Source: SHAN690 sp023262195 (lineage in GTDB: Bacteria > Bacteroidota > Bacteroidia > Flavobacteriales_G > Salibacteraceae). Taken from it: 64,000 bases of DNA. Shown here one piece after another: positions 48,593 to 58,634 of this stretch. The DNA is taken from positions 744,001-808,000 of the forward strand of contig JAYQJE010000001.1 of the NCBI GenBank assembly GCA_038142005.1, given 5' to 3'. The position numbers were made by a program, and so were the translations under genes. A model generated the notes under the pieces. The model did not search any database. It was given only the letters and a program-made list of their open reading frames with translations, and was not told the DNA's origin. Position 1 is the first letter of the stretch; each line of letters begins with the position of its first letter.

Positions 48593-50141
48593 GAAAGTTA
48601 TCATTGGCGGTCGGGGCAGCGATTTGGCGTTGTGGCAAGCGAATTTTTTTCAAGATTCTCTGACGGCCATTGGAGTTGATTCGGAAATAAAAATCATCAC
48701 TACCAAAGGAGATCGTATTCAAGATTTAAGCTTCGATAAAATCGAGGGAAAAGGATTTTTTACGAAGGAAATTGAGTCTGCTTTACTCGAAGGCTCCATC
48801 GATGTAGCTATACACTCGCATAAGGACCTTGAAACGCAAATGCCTCCAGGATTGATTATTGCTGGAGTTAGTCAGCGCGCGAACCCATCCGATGTTATAC
48901 TCATTCGACCAAATGCAATCGATCATACCATGCCATTTGGTTTTAAAAAGTCCGCAGTTGTTGGGACTTCATCGGCCAGGCGCAAGTCTCAAATCCTCGC
49001 ACTCAGAGGGGATGTTGAAATAAAGGATATAAGAGGTAACGTTCCTACGCGTGTGAATAAGCTTCGAAATGGTGACTTTGATGCCATATTGCTTGCAGCA
49101 GCAGGTCTTGAGCGGCTTCAACTTGATGTTTCGGACTTGAAAAAATGGGAGTTGGATCCAAGGATTTTTGTGCCTGCACCGGCACAAGGAGTGCTGGCCT
49201 ATCAATGCAGGAGTGATGATGCGGGGCTGATAGAAACCATTAAGCGGCTTGATGATCGATCTACACGAAATGCCATACAGATTGAAAGAGCATTATTATC
49301 TGGATTCGGAGGCGGTTGTCACATACCAATTGGGGTATATGCCAAACCACAAGAGGATCATTTCAATGTGCGTGTGAGCTTTGGGCAAGACTGGACTATG
49401 CTCCCAAAACGGATTCGGTTTTCCGCCAGTAATGTAGAAGATGCGCTTTCGATATTTGATAAAATCTCCAAAATGTCTGCACCAGAATCAGTATTAATCA
49501 CCAAACATCAAGATGAGGCATCGCACATCCTAAGGGCTTGTCGGCAGTTTGATGTTAAAGTGCATCAGACTTCATTCATAGAGGTGGAACCAGTTAAATT
49601 TCAATTACCCAACGATTTTGACTGGATTTTCTTCGCATCATCAAATGCCGTTGACGCATTTTTTCAAAATGTTAATGAAGTACAAATTAAGGATAAACGA
49701 ACGGCTGTATTTGGTGAGTCCACTGCTCGCGCTCTGCACCGATACCTTGATAAGATTGATTTCATCCCAAATGCAGGCCAACCGAATGAGGTTGCAATCG
49801 AAATAAGCAAAGTTGTAGGCGATCAACGGGTCTTATTTCCATCATCAAATCAATCCTTAGGAAGTATCGCAAAGTTGTTGAGCCCAGATCAAGTAATTGA
49901 GGTTGAAACCTACCGAACCAATATTATTGCTCGAAAGCTCGAAAACCTTCCAGAAGCTGCAATCTTCTACAGTCCGAGTAATGTCACAGGCTTTGTCGAT
50001 GGCGGAAATGACTTGGGTAAACTAAAGAAGGTCATCGCCATTGGAAATAGTACCGCTGCAGAAATAAAGAAACACGGAGCTCAACCTTTGATAGCCGATA
50101 TTCCACATCAAGCTGAGCTGTTTGCTTTGCTTTGCTCTTAG
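48585..50141 (+). CDS. hemC: Fused porphobilinogen deaminase and uroporphyrinogen-III synthase
   Basis: 518 residues. Residues 1-300 are HemC: GGRGSDLALWQANFF, TTKGDRIQDLSFDKIEGKGF, AIHSHKDLETQMP, GTSSARRKSQIL, and the dipyrromethane-cofactor Cys in GGGCHIPIG. From about residue 305 (SVLITKHQDEASHILRAC) to the end is a HemD-like domain (FFASSNAVDAFFQNV, VFGESTARAL, IFYSPSNVTGFVDGG). One chain thus makes hydroxymethylbilane and closes it to uroporphyrinogen III. GTG start at 48585. The fusion makes sense since the intermediate closes wrongly on its own. HemD domains diverge fast, so that half is inferred from position and motifs. Confidence 0.88.
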   Translation: MSKKVIIGGRGSDLALWQANFFQDSLTAIGVDSEIKIITTKGDRIQDLSFDKIEGKGFFTKEIESALLEGSIDVAIHSHKDLETQMPPGLIIAGVSQRANPSDVILIRPNAIDHTMPFGFKKSAVVGTSSARRKSQILALRGDVEIKDIRGNVPTRVNKLRNGDFDAILLAAAGLERLQLDVSDLKKWELDPRIFVPAPAQGVLAYQCRSDDAGLIETIKRLDDRSTRNAIQIERALLSGFGGGCHIPIGVYAKPQEDHFNVRVSFGQDWTMLPKRIRFSASNVEDALSIFDKISKMSAPESVLITKHQDEASHILRACRQFDVKVHQTSFIEVEPVKFQLPNDFDWIFFASSNAVDAFFQNVNEVQIKDKRTAVFGESTARALHRYLDKIDFIPNAGQPNEVAIEISKVVGDQRVLFPSSNQSLGSIAKLLSPDQVIEVETYRTNIIARKLENLPEAAIFYSPSNVTGFVDGGNDLGKLKKVIAIGNSTAAEIKKHGAQPLIADIPHQAELFALLCS

Positions 50142-50160
50142 CTGTTTTTTAACACCTTTG
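50132..50160 (+). promoter_or_regulatory. Candidate promoter for the T9SS cargo gene at 50215
   Basis: TTG at 50132-50134, 18-base spacer, CACCTTTG at 50153-50160, one mismatch to TAnnTTTG. It overlaps the end of hemCD. Confidence 0.35.
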
Positions 50161-50214
50161 TCAAACCTATGGTGGTGCAAGTTCGTATCACTACGTTAAC
50201 AGACGTCAAAATCC

Positions 50215-52850
50215 ATGATCAAAATGAAAAAGCTCGTATTAGTTTTAATAGCCGCGGTTGCAACTCAATACACCACTGCACAAGTGAGCCTTTTAACCTC
50301 TCAAGTCAACAATGCTTGTTTTGGAGACTCGAGTGGCGTTGTAACTGTCGACAGCTTGTCTGGTTGCTATGCGCCACTTACAATCATACAAGACACAAAC
50401 GAATGGACCTTCCATCAACTTAAAAACGATGGTTACCATGGACTAAAGCAAGGAGGTGGAGCCGGTACAGATCAAGGTACTGGCATAGCTGCTGGAGCTA
50501 CTTCCATCGGTGATGTTTTTGTGGTAGCGGGGTATTTTGAAGATTCGATAGTACTGGATAGTATTACCCTTTACGCTAATGCTGCTGCCGGAGGTTCAGG
50601 ATGGGTAGCTGCTTATGACGCTGCATCAAACGGTATTTTGTGGGCACACGCAATCACAGGTGGAGGCAATGCATTTTGTGCTGCTTATGGCTCCGAAATT
50701 GTTGGAGACAAAGCTTTTACCGTTGGATATTTTGAGCAAACCGCATCTTTCGGAACTGAAATAGTAGTTTCAACTGGGAGCTACCAAGGATTTATCATGA
50801 AAACGGATATTCCTACTGGTACCATTGATACAGTGTTGCAAGTTGGCAACGCGGGGATTGACGAAACAACAAATATTTCTGTTGGAGAAGATGATCGCCT
50901 GTATGTATCTGGCGACTTCACCGGAAGCATCAATCTAGGCGGAACCACACTAAACTCAAGTGCCTCATATGACCTTTTCGTTACCTGTTTTGATACTTCG
51001 CTTACTACCAATTATTGGGCAGCGGCAGCAGGAGGATCTAGTTTTGATGTCGCTCGGGACTTGGTGCCTCATTCTGTTAATGGGGTGGTTGAGTATGTAT
51101 ACACCACGGGCTATTATTATGGCACAGCTGCTTTTGGCTCGAACACGTTGAATTCTGCTACTGGTCAAGATGTGTTTGTGGCCAAGGTTGATACCTTGGG
51201 AAATTGGATTTGGGCCGAAGGAGGGAACGGACCTGGAGAAGATGATGCTTTCACGATTGACATTAGTCCATCAGAGAAAAACTATATGTAGGCGGCCGTT
51301 TTCAAAACACCTTGAGCTATGCTGGCTCCATTAGCACCTCTGCGGGCAACTTTGATGGCTACATTGCATATTTGGATACCTCAGGCGTTATTGAAGATGT
51401 GTATCAAATGGGCGGTGGTGGCCGAGATGGTATACTAGATTTAGATGTTTCAGGAGAGGACGATTACATTGTGTTTGTAGGTGAGTTTGCCCTTTCCTAT
51501 AACTTTGCAGATTCTACGTTTATTACAAATGGCGGAGTGGGTACAGATTGCTTTACAGGAAAGCTCGGGCCAAATTTGAATGAAATATGGGGCAAAAATT
51601 TCGGGGGCACCAGCGCGGTTACTGAGGCGTTTAATTCTGTAGCCATTGGCCCAAATGAGCGGCTACACTGCACAGGCACATTCAACGGAAACGCATCTGC
51701 ATATCAATCAGGACTCATAGCCACAGGAACAGATGCCATAATGACGAATGAAGTCATTACGGGCACCGTAGATACCACCATCATGTTTATGAATCTACCT
51801 GCATCAGAGTTAACCCTTGTATTGACCGACACGTTTTTAAACGCTACTTCCGATACGCTCACCATTACAGAACCGGATGCTATTGTAATATCAGCAACTA
51901 CAGTTGCCACAAGTGATCCGTCTACGAATGATGGAAGCATCGATTTAACTGTATCTGGAGGTACCGCTCCTTTTTCATACATGTGGAGCAACTCAGATAC
52001 TTCAGAAGATATTGATAGCCTTTCCGCAGGATGGTATATGGTAACGGTAATGGATTCACTCGGCTGTACAGCTATGGATAGCTTTTTTGTCGATTCCACT
52101 GTAATCCTTAATATGTCGGTAACCGGGGTAGTGTCTGACAAAACATGCCAAACGGACAACAATGGGGTAATCGACATCTCTGTGGTGAACGGTATTCCGC
52201 CATACAGTTATGCTTGGAGCAACAACGCTACTACGGAAGATATTTCGGGCCTTACACCAGGTACATACACTGTCACTGTGACAGATTCGAATTCGGAAAC
52301 GGTTACGGAATTGTTCACCGTTTCAGATGATCCTATCCACCCAGACCCAGTGGTTGGGCCCATATCTGGAGCTGTTTCGGCTCAGTGGTGGACAAACTTT
52401 AATTACACAGTACCCGCCACCAATGGGTCTATCTTTGACTGGAGTACGGATGGAACAGGAGACGTGCTTTCTTCTACGGCTAATGCCGCAATTGTTGCAT
52501 GGCGCGCAGGACCATCTGGGATGGTTTACGTAACTGAAACAGACATTAATGGCTGTCGAGGTTCAGATAGTTTGGCTGTTGAGATACTTGTGGCAGGGAC
52601 ATCTGAACTCTTGGAAAACAGGGTGACGGTATTCCCCAATCCAGCTACTGACCTAATTAATGTGGAGCTATCTGAGGGCTTAATCGGAGCTCAAATCAAC
52701 CTGTTTGATATAGAAGGACAAAGAGTAGCAAACGCAAAGTCTATAGAAAGCACGGCTACAATAAATGTATCTGAACTAGCTGCAGGAAGTTACCTGCTTG
52801 TCTTAGAGAAAGATGGACAGCGGTTCACGCAAACAATTGTGGTTAATTAA
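50215..52850 (+). CDS. Secreted T9SS protein with beta-propeller and SprB-like repeats (one frameshift)
   Basis: 878 residues when one base is added to the A run at 51277-51281 (SEKKLYVGGRFQNTLSYAG). Signal peptide KKLVLVLIAAVATQYTTAQ; ATG at 50215 or 50224. The first 550 residues contain SBBP-type propeller repeats (DVFVVAGYFEDSIVL, FTVGYFEQTASFG, LYVSGDFTGSINLG, YTTGYYYGTAAFG). Then two SprB-like modules (SGGTAPFSYMWSNSDTSEDI and NGIPPYSYAWSNNATTEDI), as in the gliding adhesin SprB. The last 75 residues (VTVFPNPATDLINV) are a type A T9SS sorting domain. A surface adhesin role is inferred. Confidence 0.82.
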
Positions 52851-52871
52851 CACATAACGATTATTCAATAA

Positions 52872-52906
52872 AAAAACCCCATGGCAAAACACCTTGGGGT
52901 TTTTTG
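52872..52906. terminator. Bidirectional terminator between convergent genes
   Basis: A stem built on AAAAACCCCA...TGGGGTTTTT with a short extra GG/CC pair inside, loop about 7 bases, and A/T tracts on both sides. It serves both the T9SS gene ending at 52850 and the peptidase ending at 52925. Confidence 0.75.
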
Positions 52907-52924
52907 TTTCAAGAGATAAATGGA

Positions 52925-54880
52925 TTAATGCATTGCTGCTTCTTGTGGTTGGGTTTTATCCTGTCCGATGTGCTCACCTAAAAACCGTTCCATTGCTCCA
53001 TAAAACTCGAATTTGTTCTCCTCATTTCGAAAACCATGACCCTCATTGTCCTTGACCATGTATTCTACGGTCACTCCTCTAGATTTCATAGCTTCTACCA
53101 TTTGATCCGATTCGGATTTGACTACTCTGGGATCGTTTGCTCCTTGAGCTATAAATAACGGGGCCACAATCTTATTAGCATTCAAAGCTGGTGAAGTCGC
53201 TGCCATGCGCACTGAGTCTTCTGCAACGCTAGGATCGCCTACCATTTCGTGCATCATATCAAGATATGGAGCCCAATAAGGTGGAATCGTTTTCATGAAT
53301 GTAAACAGGTTTGAAACCCCTACATAGTCGATACCGCAAGCGTAGAATTCAGGATCTTTTACCAAACCTTGAAGAGTGGCATAGCCGCCATAGCTACCGC
53401 CATAGATTGCAATCCGTTTTGGATCTGCGATTCCTTGATCGATCAACCATTGTGCTCCATCTTGCACATCTTCTTGCATGGATAAACCCCATTGATCAAA
53501 TGATGCTTCCCAGAATTTTCTACCGTAGGTTGTAGAACCTCTAAAGTTCATTTGAATTACACCATATTCTCGGTTTGCTAAGAATTGCACCTCAGGGTTA
53601 AAGCCCCAGTTGTCGCGAGCCCATGGCCCACCATGTATATTCACCACCACCGGTAGATTTTTGGCATCTTCCATTCCTTTAGGCAAGGTGAGGTATCCAT
53701 GTATGGTTAACCCATCTCTCGATTGATATTTTATTGGCTTCATTGACGACATGTTTTCTTCATTAATCCAGGGACTTACATCAGCAATATGTCTGAGTTC
53801 ATCACTTGTTTTGTCGTATAGGTAATATGCGCCCAAAGACCGATCGCTGTATGTGCGAATGATGTATTTATCCTCTTCTCTTGTTGACGAGGTAATGGCA
53901 ACTTCATAACCTTCAAGCTCGTTTTGAAGTCGCTCAAAAGTCTTTTTTGCCTCTTCATCGAAGAAATGTCGTTGTTGCTTTTCAGCCGTATAGCGCGCTG
54001 CAGTAATCACTTTGCGTTTTCGTGAATAACTGATACCGTTTACGTCATTGTTTTCATTTACGTAAAGCTCTTCAAGCTCTTTACCATTGGCGATGTCAAA
54101 AATGATCGCAGCCTCCTTGTCTCGCCCTATGTTTGAGGTAGCATAGACATTTTTATTATCGAAGGTGAAGAAACGAGGGGATACACTCTCTTTGAAATTG
54201 GTGGTCAATACAACTTTGAAAGCGTCTTCTTCAGAATCACGGTAAAGAAGAGAAGTGTTCACCCCATCGGTAGCATTGGCCACACGTAACTTACCTTCAT
54301 GATCGGTCATCCAACCAGTAATGTTACCAGGATTTTCTGCAATCATGGTCATTTCACCCGTAGTCAAATTGAGTCGATACGGGTCAAAAACTTGTGGATT
54401 TCGTTGGTTTAAACCGATGATCATTTCTTCGGGAATGTCTTCTAAGTCATCTATGATTTGCGACCGAACGCCTTCCATTTTTGTGAGTGGCTTTTCTTCT
54501 CCAGTATTGACATCGGTGGCCACGAGATACCAGTTTTCGTTGCCACCATCATCGCGCATGAAAACAAGCTGCTCATTGTTTGCCCAGAAGTATCCAGCAA
54601 TGTCACGGTCAGTTTGAGAGGTAACCCGCTTTGTCTCACCCGACTCTATGTTCTCAACATAAATGTTTTTCCTAGACTCATATGGAGCGAGGTAGCTGTA
54701 ATATGAACCATTCGGAGATATTTGGTACGATGTTTTTTCTGGATTCTTGAAGAAGTCTTCCAAGGCTATTTTAGGGGCTGTTTCGCGTTTCATTTCTTCT
54801 GAGTCTGCGGTTTTATCGCTTGAGCAAGCTGTTAATAATGCAGTAGTAACACCCAGGCGTAAGATGAGTTTTCGTTTAAT
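52925..54880 (-). CDS. S9-family prolyl-oligopeptidase-like lipoprotein peptidase
   Basis: Propeller plus alpha/beta hydrolase peptidase. Catalytic Ser in IYGGSYGGYATLQG, Asp in IAQGANDPRVV, His in DNEGHGFRNEENK; the propeller occupies about the first 350 residues. The long frame seems to begin at ATG 54793, but codons upstream stay in frame back to 54880 and read IKRKLILRLGVTTALLTAC, a lipoprotein signal with lipobox Cys. The only codon at that front is ATT; an ATG would be expected, so either ATT is the start or one base is wrong. It should be a membrane-bound oligopeptidase in the cell envelope. Confidence 0.85.
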   Translation of the reverse strand: MKRKLILRLGVTTALLTACSSDKTADSEEMKRETAPKIALEDFFKNPEKTSYQISPNGSYYSYLAPYESRKNIYVENIESGETKRVTSQTDRDIAGYFWANNEQLVFMRDDGGNENWYLVATDVNTGEEKPLTKMEGVRSQIIDDLEDIPEEMIIGLNQRNPQVFDPYRLNLTTGEMTMIAENPGNITGWMTDHEGKLRVANATDGVNTSLLYRDSEEDAFKVVLTTNFKESVSPRFFTFDNKNVYATSNIGRDKEAAIIFDIANGKELEELYVNENNDVNGISYSRKRKVITAARYTAEKQQRHFFDEEAKKTFERLQNELEGYEVAITSSTREEDKYIIRTYSDRSLGAYYLYDKTSDELRHIADVSPWINEENMSSMKPIKYQSRDGLTIHGYLTLPKGMEDAKNLPVVVNIHGGPWARDNWGFNPEVQFLANREYGVIQMNFRGSTTYGRKFWEASFDQWGLSMQEDVQDGAQWLIDQGIADPKRIAIYGGSYGGYATLQGLVKDPEFYACGIDYVGVSNLFTFMKTIPPYWAPYLDMMHEMVGDPSVAEDSVRMAATSPALNANKIVAPLFIAQGANDPRVVKSESDQMVEAMKSRGVTVEYMVKDNEGHGFRNEENKFEFYGAMERFLGEHIGQDKTQPQEAAMH

Positions 54881-55013
54881 AAATTAGGTAAATATGGCGC
54901 AAGTTAAAAATGCTGACTTTGACAGAAGCACACATTGGTTCAGCGGATAAGATATGTGACCGATGGTTTGATCGATTCATGAATATGTTATTTCTATCGC
55001 CTTATTGAGCTGC

Positions 55014-55021
55014 TACATTTG
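55014..55021 (+). promoter_or_regulatory. Candidate -7 element next to the dCMP deaminase start
   Basis: TACATTTG ends four bases before the ATG at 55026, so the transcript may be leaderless. No TTG is seen at normal spacing. Its place argues against a start further upstream (TTG 55005). Confidence 0.4.
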
Positions 55022-55025
55022 TACG

Positions 55026-55478
55026 ATGCAAAATGAGGTAGAGAAATATTCAGACCCTGAAAAGCAAGATCGGTATGATCGAGCATACTTAAGGCTGGCC
55101 AAGGAGTGGGCAAAACTCAGCCATTGCAAACGCAAACAAGTAGGTGCAATCATTGTTAAAGATGCTACAATTATTGCCGATGGGTACAACGGTACTCCCA
55201 CAGGTTTCGAGAACGAGTGTGAAGATGAAAAAGGAGAAACAAAATGGTATGTTTTACATGCCGAAGCAAATGCGATTTTGAAGGTAGCACGATCATCAAA
55301 TAAGGCTAACGGGGCAACATTATATCTCACCAATTCACCTTGTAAGGATTGCTCAAAACTTGTGCTACAGGCGGGGATAAAACGCTTGGTTTACATTGAT
55401 CGATACAAAGATCATAGTGGCCTTGATTTTCTAGAAAAAGCCGGGTTAGAGATTACCCAAATTTCTGATATAGAATGA
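55026..55478 (+). CDS. comEB: dCMP deaminase / cytidylate deaminase family
   Basis: Zinc enzyme that turns dCMP into dUMP for thymidylate synthesis. The catalytic HAE is in VLHAEANAILK and the second zinc motif PCKDC in LTNSPCKDCSKLVLQAG. 150 residues from the ATG at 55026. It fits next to ribonucleotide metabolism, though nrd genes are 8 kb away. Its stop overlaps the next gene by ATGA. A related role in competence (ComEB) is known in some bacteria. Confidence 0.88.
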   Translation: MQNEVEKYSDPEKQDRYDRAYLRLAKEWAKLSHCKRKQVGAIIVKDATIIADGYNGTPTGFENECEDEKGETKWYVLHAEANAILKVARSSNKANGATLYLTNSPCKDCSKLVLQAGIKRLVYIDRYKDHSGLDFLEKAGLEITQISDIE

Positions 55479-56979
55479 GCAGAAGGGATAAGGTTATTAT
55501 ACCAACATCACTGGCGCTGGCCATGGCATTTGGCATTCTGCTTGGCCGAGGGCTAAAGAATGTGGAAGTTTCAAAAAGAGTGGAAATTGGGAAAAGATTG
55601 ATCAAATTCTTCATTACGTAGAAAGTGAGTATGTCGATGAAGTGTCTCGTCAAGAATTAGAAGAAGACGCCATAGAGTATTTGCTTCAGAAGTTAGACCC
55701 ACATTCGCATTACATCAGTGGTGAGGAGCTTGCTTCGGTGAATGAGTCGATCGAGGGCTCATTCCAGGGGATTGGGGTGCAGTTTAGAATTGAAAACGAT
55801 ACCGTTTATGTAATCAATACCATAGCTGGCGGACCAAGTGAAAAGGCAGGGGTAATGGCCGGTGATAAAATTATTGCAGTTGAAAATGAGCCTATCGCGG
55901 GTGTTGGATTGGCCAATACGGATGTGATGCGGTTGCTTAAAGGTCCTAGCGGTACCGAGGTCAATGTAACACTTAAGCGTGGCATTGAAGCAATAGAAAA
56001 AACAATAATGCGTGGCGAAGTGGCACTGCCGAGTATCTCAGCAGCGTACCTTCTCAATGACACTACAATTTATATCAAGTTAGATCGATTCGCTAAAAAC
56101 TCCCATGAGGAGTTTGAAGATTTGGTATATCCACTTAAAACACAAAACACGCAGCACCTGATCTTGGATTTGAGAGGAAATGGTGGAGGTTTGCTTGATG
56201 TGGCCAAAAACATATCAGATGAGTTTTTAGAAAAAGGGAAATTGATTACCTACACCGAAGGCAAATCGAGGCCAAGGCGGGAGTATTATGCAACCAGTGA
56301 TGGTCAATTTGAGGAGGTGGGATTATCAATAATTATTGATGGCTACAGCGCAAGCGCCTCCGAGATAATCGCAGGGGCCATGCAGGATCATAAAAGGGCA
56401 CATATTTATGGGCGAAGGTCTTTTGGAAAAGGACTGGTTCAAGAGCAGAATGAGTGGCTTGATGGTTCGGCTACGCGGCTCACCATTGCCCGATATTACA
56501 CGCCAAATGGCAGAAATATTCAACGCGAATATGAAAGTCTATCTGAGCTTCAATCGGCAGATTCATTGGGCCAATTTGATCCACGTGGCGGAATTGAGCC
56601 TGATGTTCAAACCTTGAGAGATACCGCGGGCATTACGTGGCTGTATGCTGAACTCATGCACCGAGGATTAGTGTACAACTTTGTGTATGAATTTCGAGAC
56701 CAGAACTTGGAAAGCTTGGCAGAGATGGACATTACCTCGTTTAAGGAAAACACGGAAGACTCCTTACTACTGGCGGATTTTAGAACTTATCTTGAAAGAG
56801 ACTCCTTTGAGATAAACGAGAATGAATGGGCTCGATCCAGCACACTTATAGTGCAGCGTATCGAGGCTTTGCTCGTAAGAAGTCTCTACAATGAGTCTGA
56901 ATACATTAAGATTCTTAACGAGCACGATCCTGTGATCCAGTCGATTTTATTGGGCAGAAAAAGTCCCGAATCGATTTAG
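55475..56979 (+). CDS. ctpA: S41-family C-terminal processing protease (one frameshift)
   Basis: Envelope protease. The ATG at 55475 overlaps the dCMP deaminase stop and opens a short N-terminal anchor (VIIPTSLALAMAFGILLGRG). One base is missing around 55540-55590, after which the frame continues as NWEKIDQILHYVESEYVDEV. The PDZ domain (GVQFRIENDTVYVINTIAGG to GVGLANTDVMRLL) precedes the S41 core with LRGNGGGLLDVAK, the nucleophile in YSASASEIIAGAM and Lys in RRSFGKGLVQ. Corrected length is about 501 residues. The exact position of the missing base cannot be fixed. Confidence 0.87.
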
Positions 56980-57025
56980 ATCCGGGATTAACACACTTAT
57001 TTCTAAGAAATTAATGACTGTGACC

Positions 57026-57150
57026 TTAGTGATCACCGTGATCGTGACCTTCATGATCGCCATGGTCATGGCTTGTGCTGTCACCTGTCATTTCAGCTGC
57101 TTGATCAGCAGCTTCAAGCTCGTTCATAATTTCGTTGACTTTTTGTCAAC
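57026..57150 (-). pseudogene. C-terminal fragment of a His-rich protein
   Basis: Reverse-strand frame reading NEIMNELEAADQAAEM then a tail HDHGDHEGHDHGDH ending at 57026. The part before it, QEKVDKK, joins by one missing A in a five-A run. The tail alternates His, Asp and Gly and could bind metal. It has no start in the window; its front is lost where it meets the superoxide dismutase remnant. I do not recognise the family. Confidence 0.45.
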
Positions 57151-57153
57151 CTT

Positions 57154-57623
57154 TTCTTGGCGAATATGAGCATAGATGATATCCTTAAGAATTTAGATAT
57201 GAGCAATGGTGCTGTGAGAAACAATGGAGGCGGTTTTACAACCACACTTTATTTTGGAAAGTAATGTCTCCAAATGGAGGCGGAACGCCAAAAGGTGACT
57301 TGTCTTCTGCCATCGATGCCGCGTTTGGATCTTTTGATGCATTTAAAGATGCTTTCGCAAAAGCAGCTGCAACACGTTTCGGATCTGGATGGGCATGGTT
57401 ATGTGTTCACCCAGGCGGCAAAGTAGAAGTGTGCTCAACCCCAAATCAGGACAATCCATTAATGCCAGGAGTATCATGCGGAGGAACGCCAATTCTTGGA
57501 TTGGATGTTTGGGAACACGCATATTACTTGAATTACCAGAACCGAAGACCAGATTACATTTCTGCATTTTGGAATGTGGTAAACTGGGATGAAGTTTCAG
57601 CTAGATTCACCGCGGATAAATAA
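57154..57623 (+). pseudogene. sodA: Fe/Mn superoxide dismutase lacking its N-terminal third
   Basis: From LANMSIDDILKNLDMSNGAV through NNGGGFYNHTLFW (one T missing at 57233-57236) to the end it is plainly an Fe/Mn superoxide dismutase: GSGWAWLCV, DVWEHAYYLNYQNRR, FWNVVNW. It keeps the His in the NHTLFW helix and the Asp/His of DVWEHAY, three of the four metal ligands. The first 50 residues, which carry the first ligand in the HHxKHH helix, are absent; instead the reverse-strand His-rich fragment abuts it at a short inverted repeat (57134-57150). So either a deletion or a mis-join of reads. Confidence 0.8.
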
Positions 57624-57658
57624 AGTTGTAATATCCACTCAGTTAAATTTGTTGAATT

Positions 57659-58634
57659 ATGCTTTTTAATAAAAATTCTATCATTCTACTTCTGAGTTTG
57701 AATTATTCACTCGTTGGAGCTCAAACCATTAAATGTCCCGAAATTCCTGATTTGGGGATGACTATGAAATTTGATCAAGTCGATGATACTGTGACGATTT
57801 CAAATAACGGACCTTGGGACTTTTCCTCTATTGTAAGTGGTATAAATTATGAAATGAAGGTGTTGCCTCTGGATTCATCCATACACGCGTCCAATTATCC
57901 AGGTGCAACACATGTATTGAAAAGTGCAAACGGAGAATTTTTTCTTAGCTATGATTCTAGCGGATTAAAGTCATTTGGAAAAGTTTCTACGACAACGACC
58001 TCGAGTTATGCCAATGCTCTTACACTAATTCCATTCCCATTCAATTCTACTCTAAGTCACTTAGATAGTATTGCCTCAACCTTAGTATGGAATGGATTGA
58101 CAGCAAATGTTACTGATAAGGTAGAAGTGCAAGGTGTTGAGAGCGGAAATATCATTATGCCTGATGGCAATAGTTACCCAAAATGCAATTATGCTTTCAA
58201 CTATACGAACGACTGTGACGGGGCCTTCGCCAATAGGGACATATTTATCCGTTGAAGAGCACTCAAAAGTATTTTGGTTACCAGGGTACGCTTTGCCTGT
58301 CATCGAAGTGATGCATGTATTTTCTAATGATAATTTGGTATTCAAGCGATCATTGTTCCTACATGAGCAACAAACAGTCAACACAAATGAGATGAGTTTA
58401 TTAGATGTTAATGTTTTTCCGAATCCAGTGACTAACATGCTGAAGATTATTCAACCAATGAAAAATTCTCATCTGTATCTCTTTAATCTATTAGGGGAAG
58501 CGATCCTTGACAAATCTCTGATAATTGGAGAAAATCACATTGATATAAGCGCGCTGCCTAGCGGAATATACACTTACAAAATTACACGTGAAGATGTCGG
58601 GTTGATAATTGAAGAGAAGATTATAAAAATCTAA
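57659..58634 (+). CDS. Small secreted T9SS protein (one frameshift)
   Basis: 324 residues once one base is removed from the four-A run at 58180-58183 (PDGNSYPNAIMLSTIRT). Signal peptide from MLFNKNSIILLLSLNYSLVG to AQ; a beta-sandwich body, then VNVFPNPVTNMLKI to the end, which is a type A T9SS sorting domain. The body pattern, with a GYALPVIEV strand before the linker, is common in small Bacteroidota cargo proteins with no known role. A TAAATTTG box at 57644-57651 lies just before the ATG with a 15-base spacer to a TTG, shorter than usual. Confidence 0.75.

Noticed and set aside
50169..50423. Short plus-strand frame overlapping the start of the 50215 gene
   Set aside because: Overlaps the signal peptide region in another frame; no domain.
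56960..56990. Hairpin TCCCGAATC/GATCCGGGA at the ctpA stop as a terminator
   Set aside because: One mismatch and no T tract after it.
57644..57651. TAAATTTG box as a firm promoter for the 57659 gene
   Set aside because: Spacer to the nearest TTG is only 15 bases and the box ends 7 bases before the ATG; noted in the gene entry but not listed separately.
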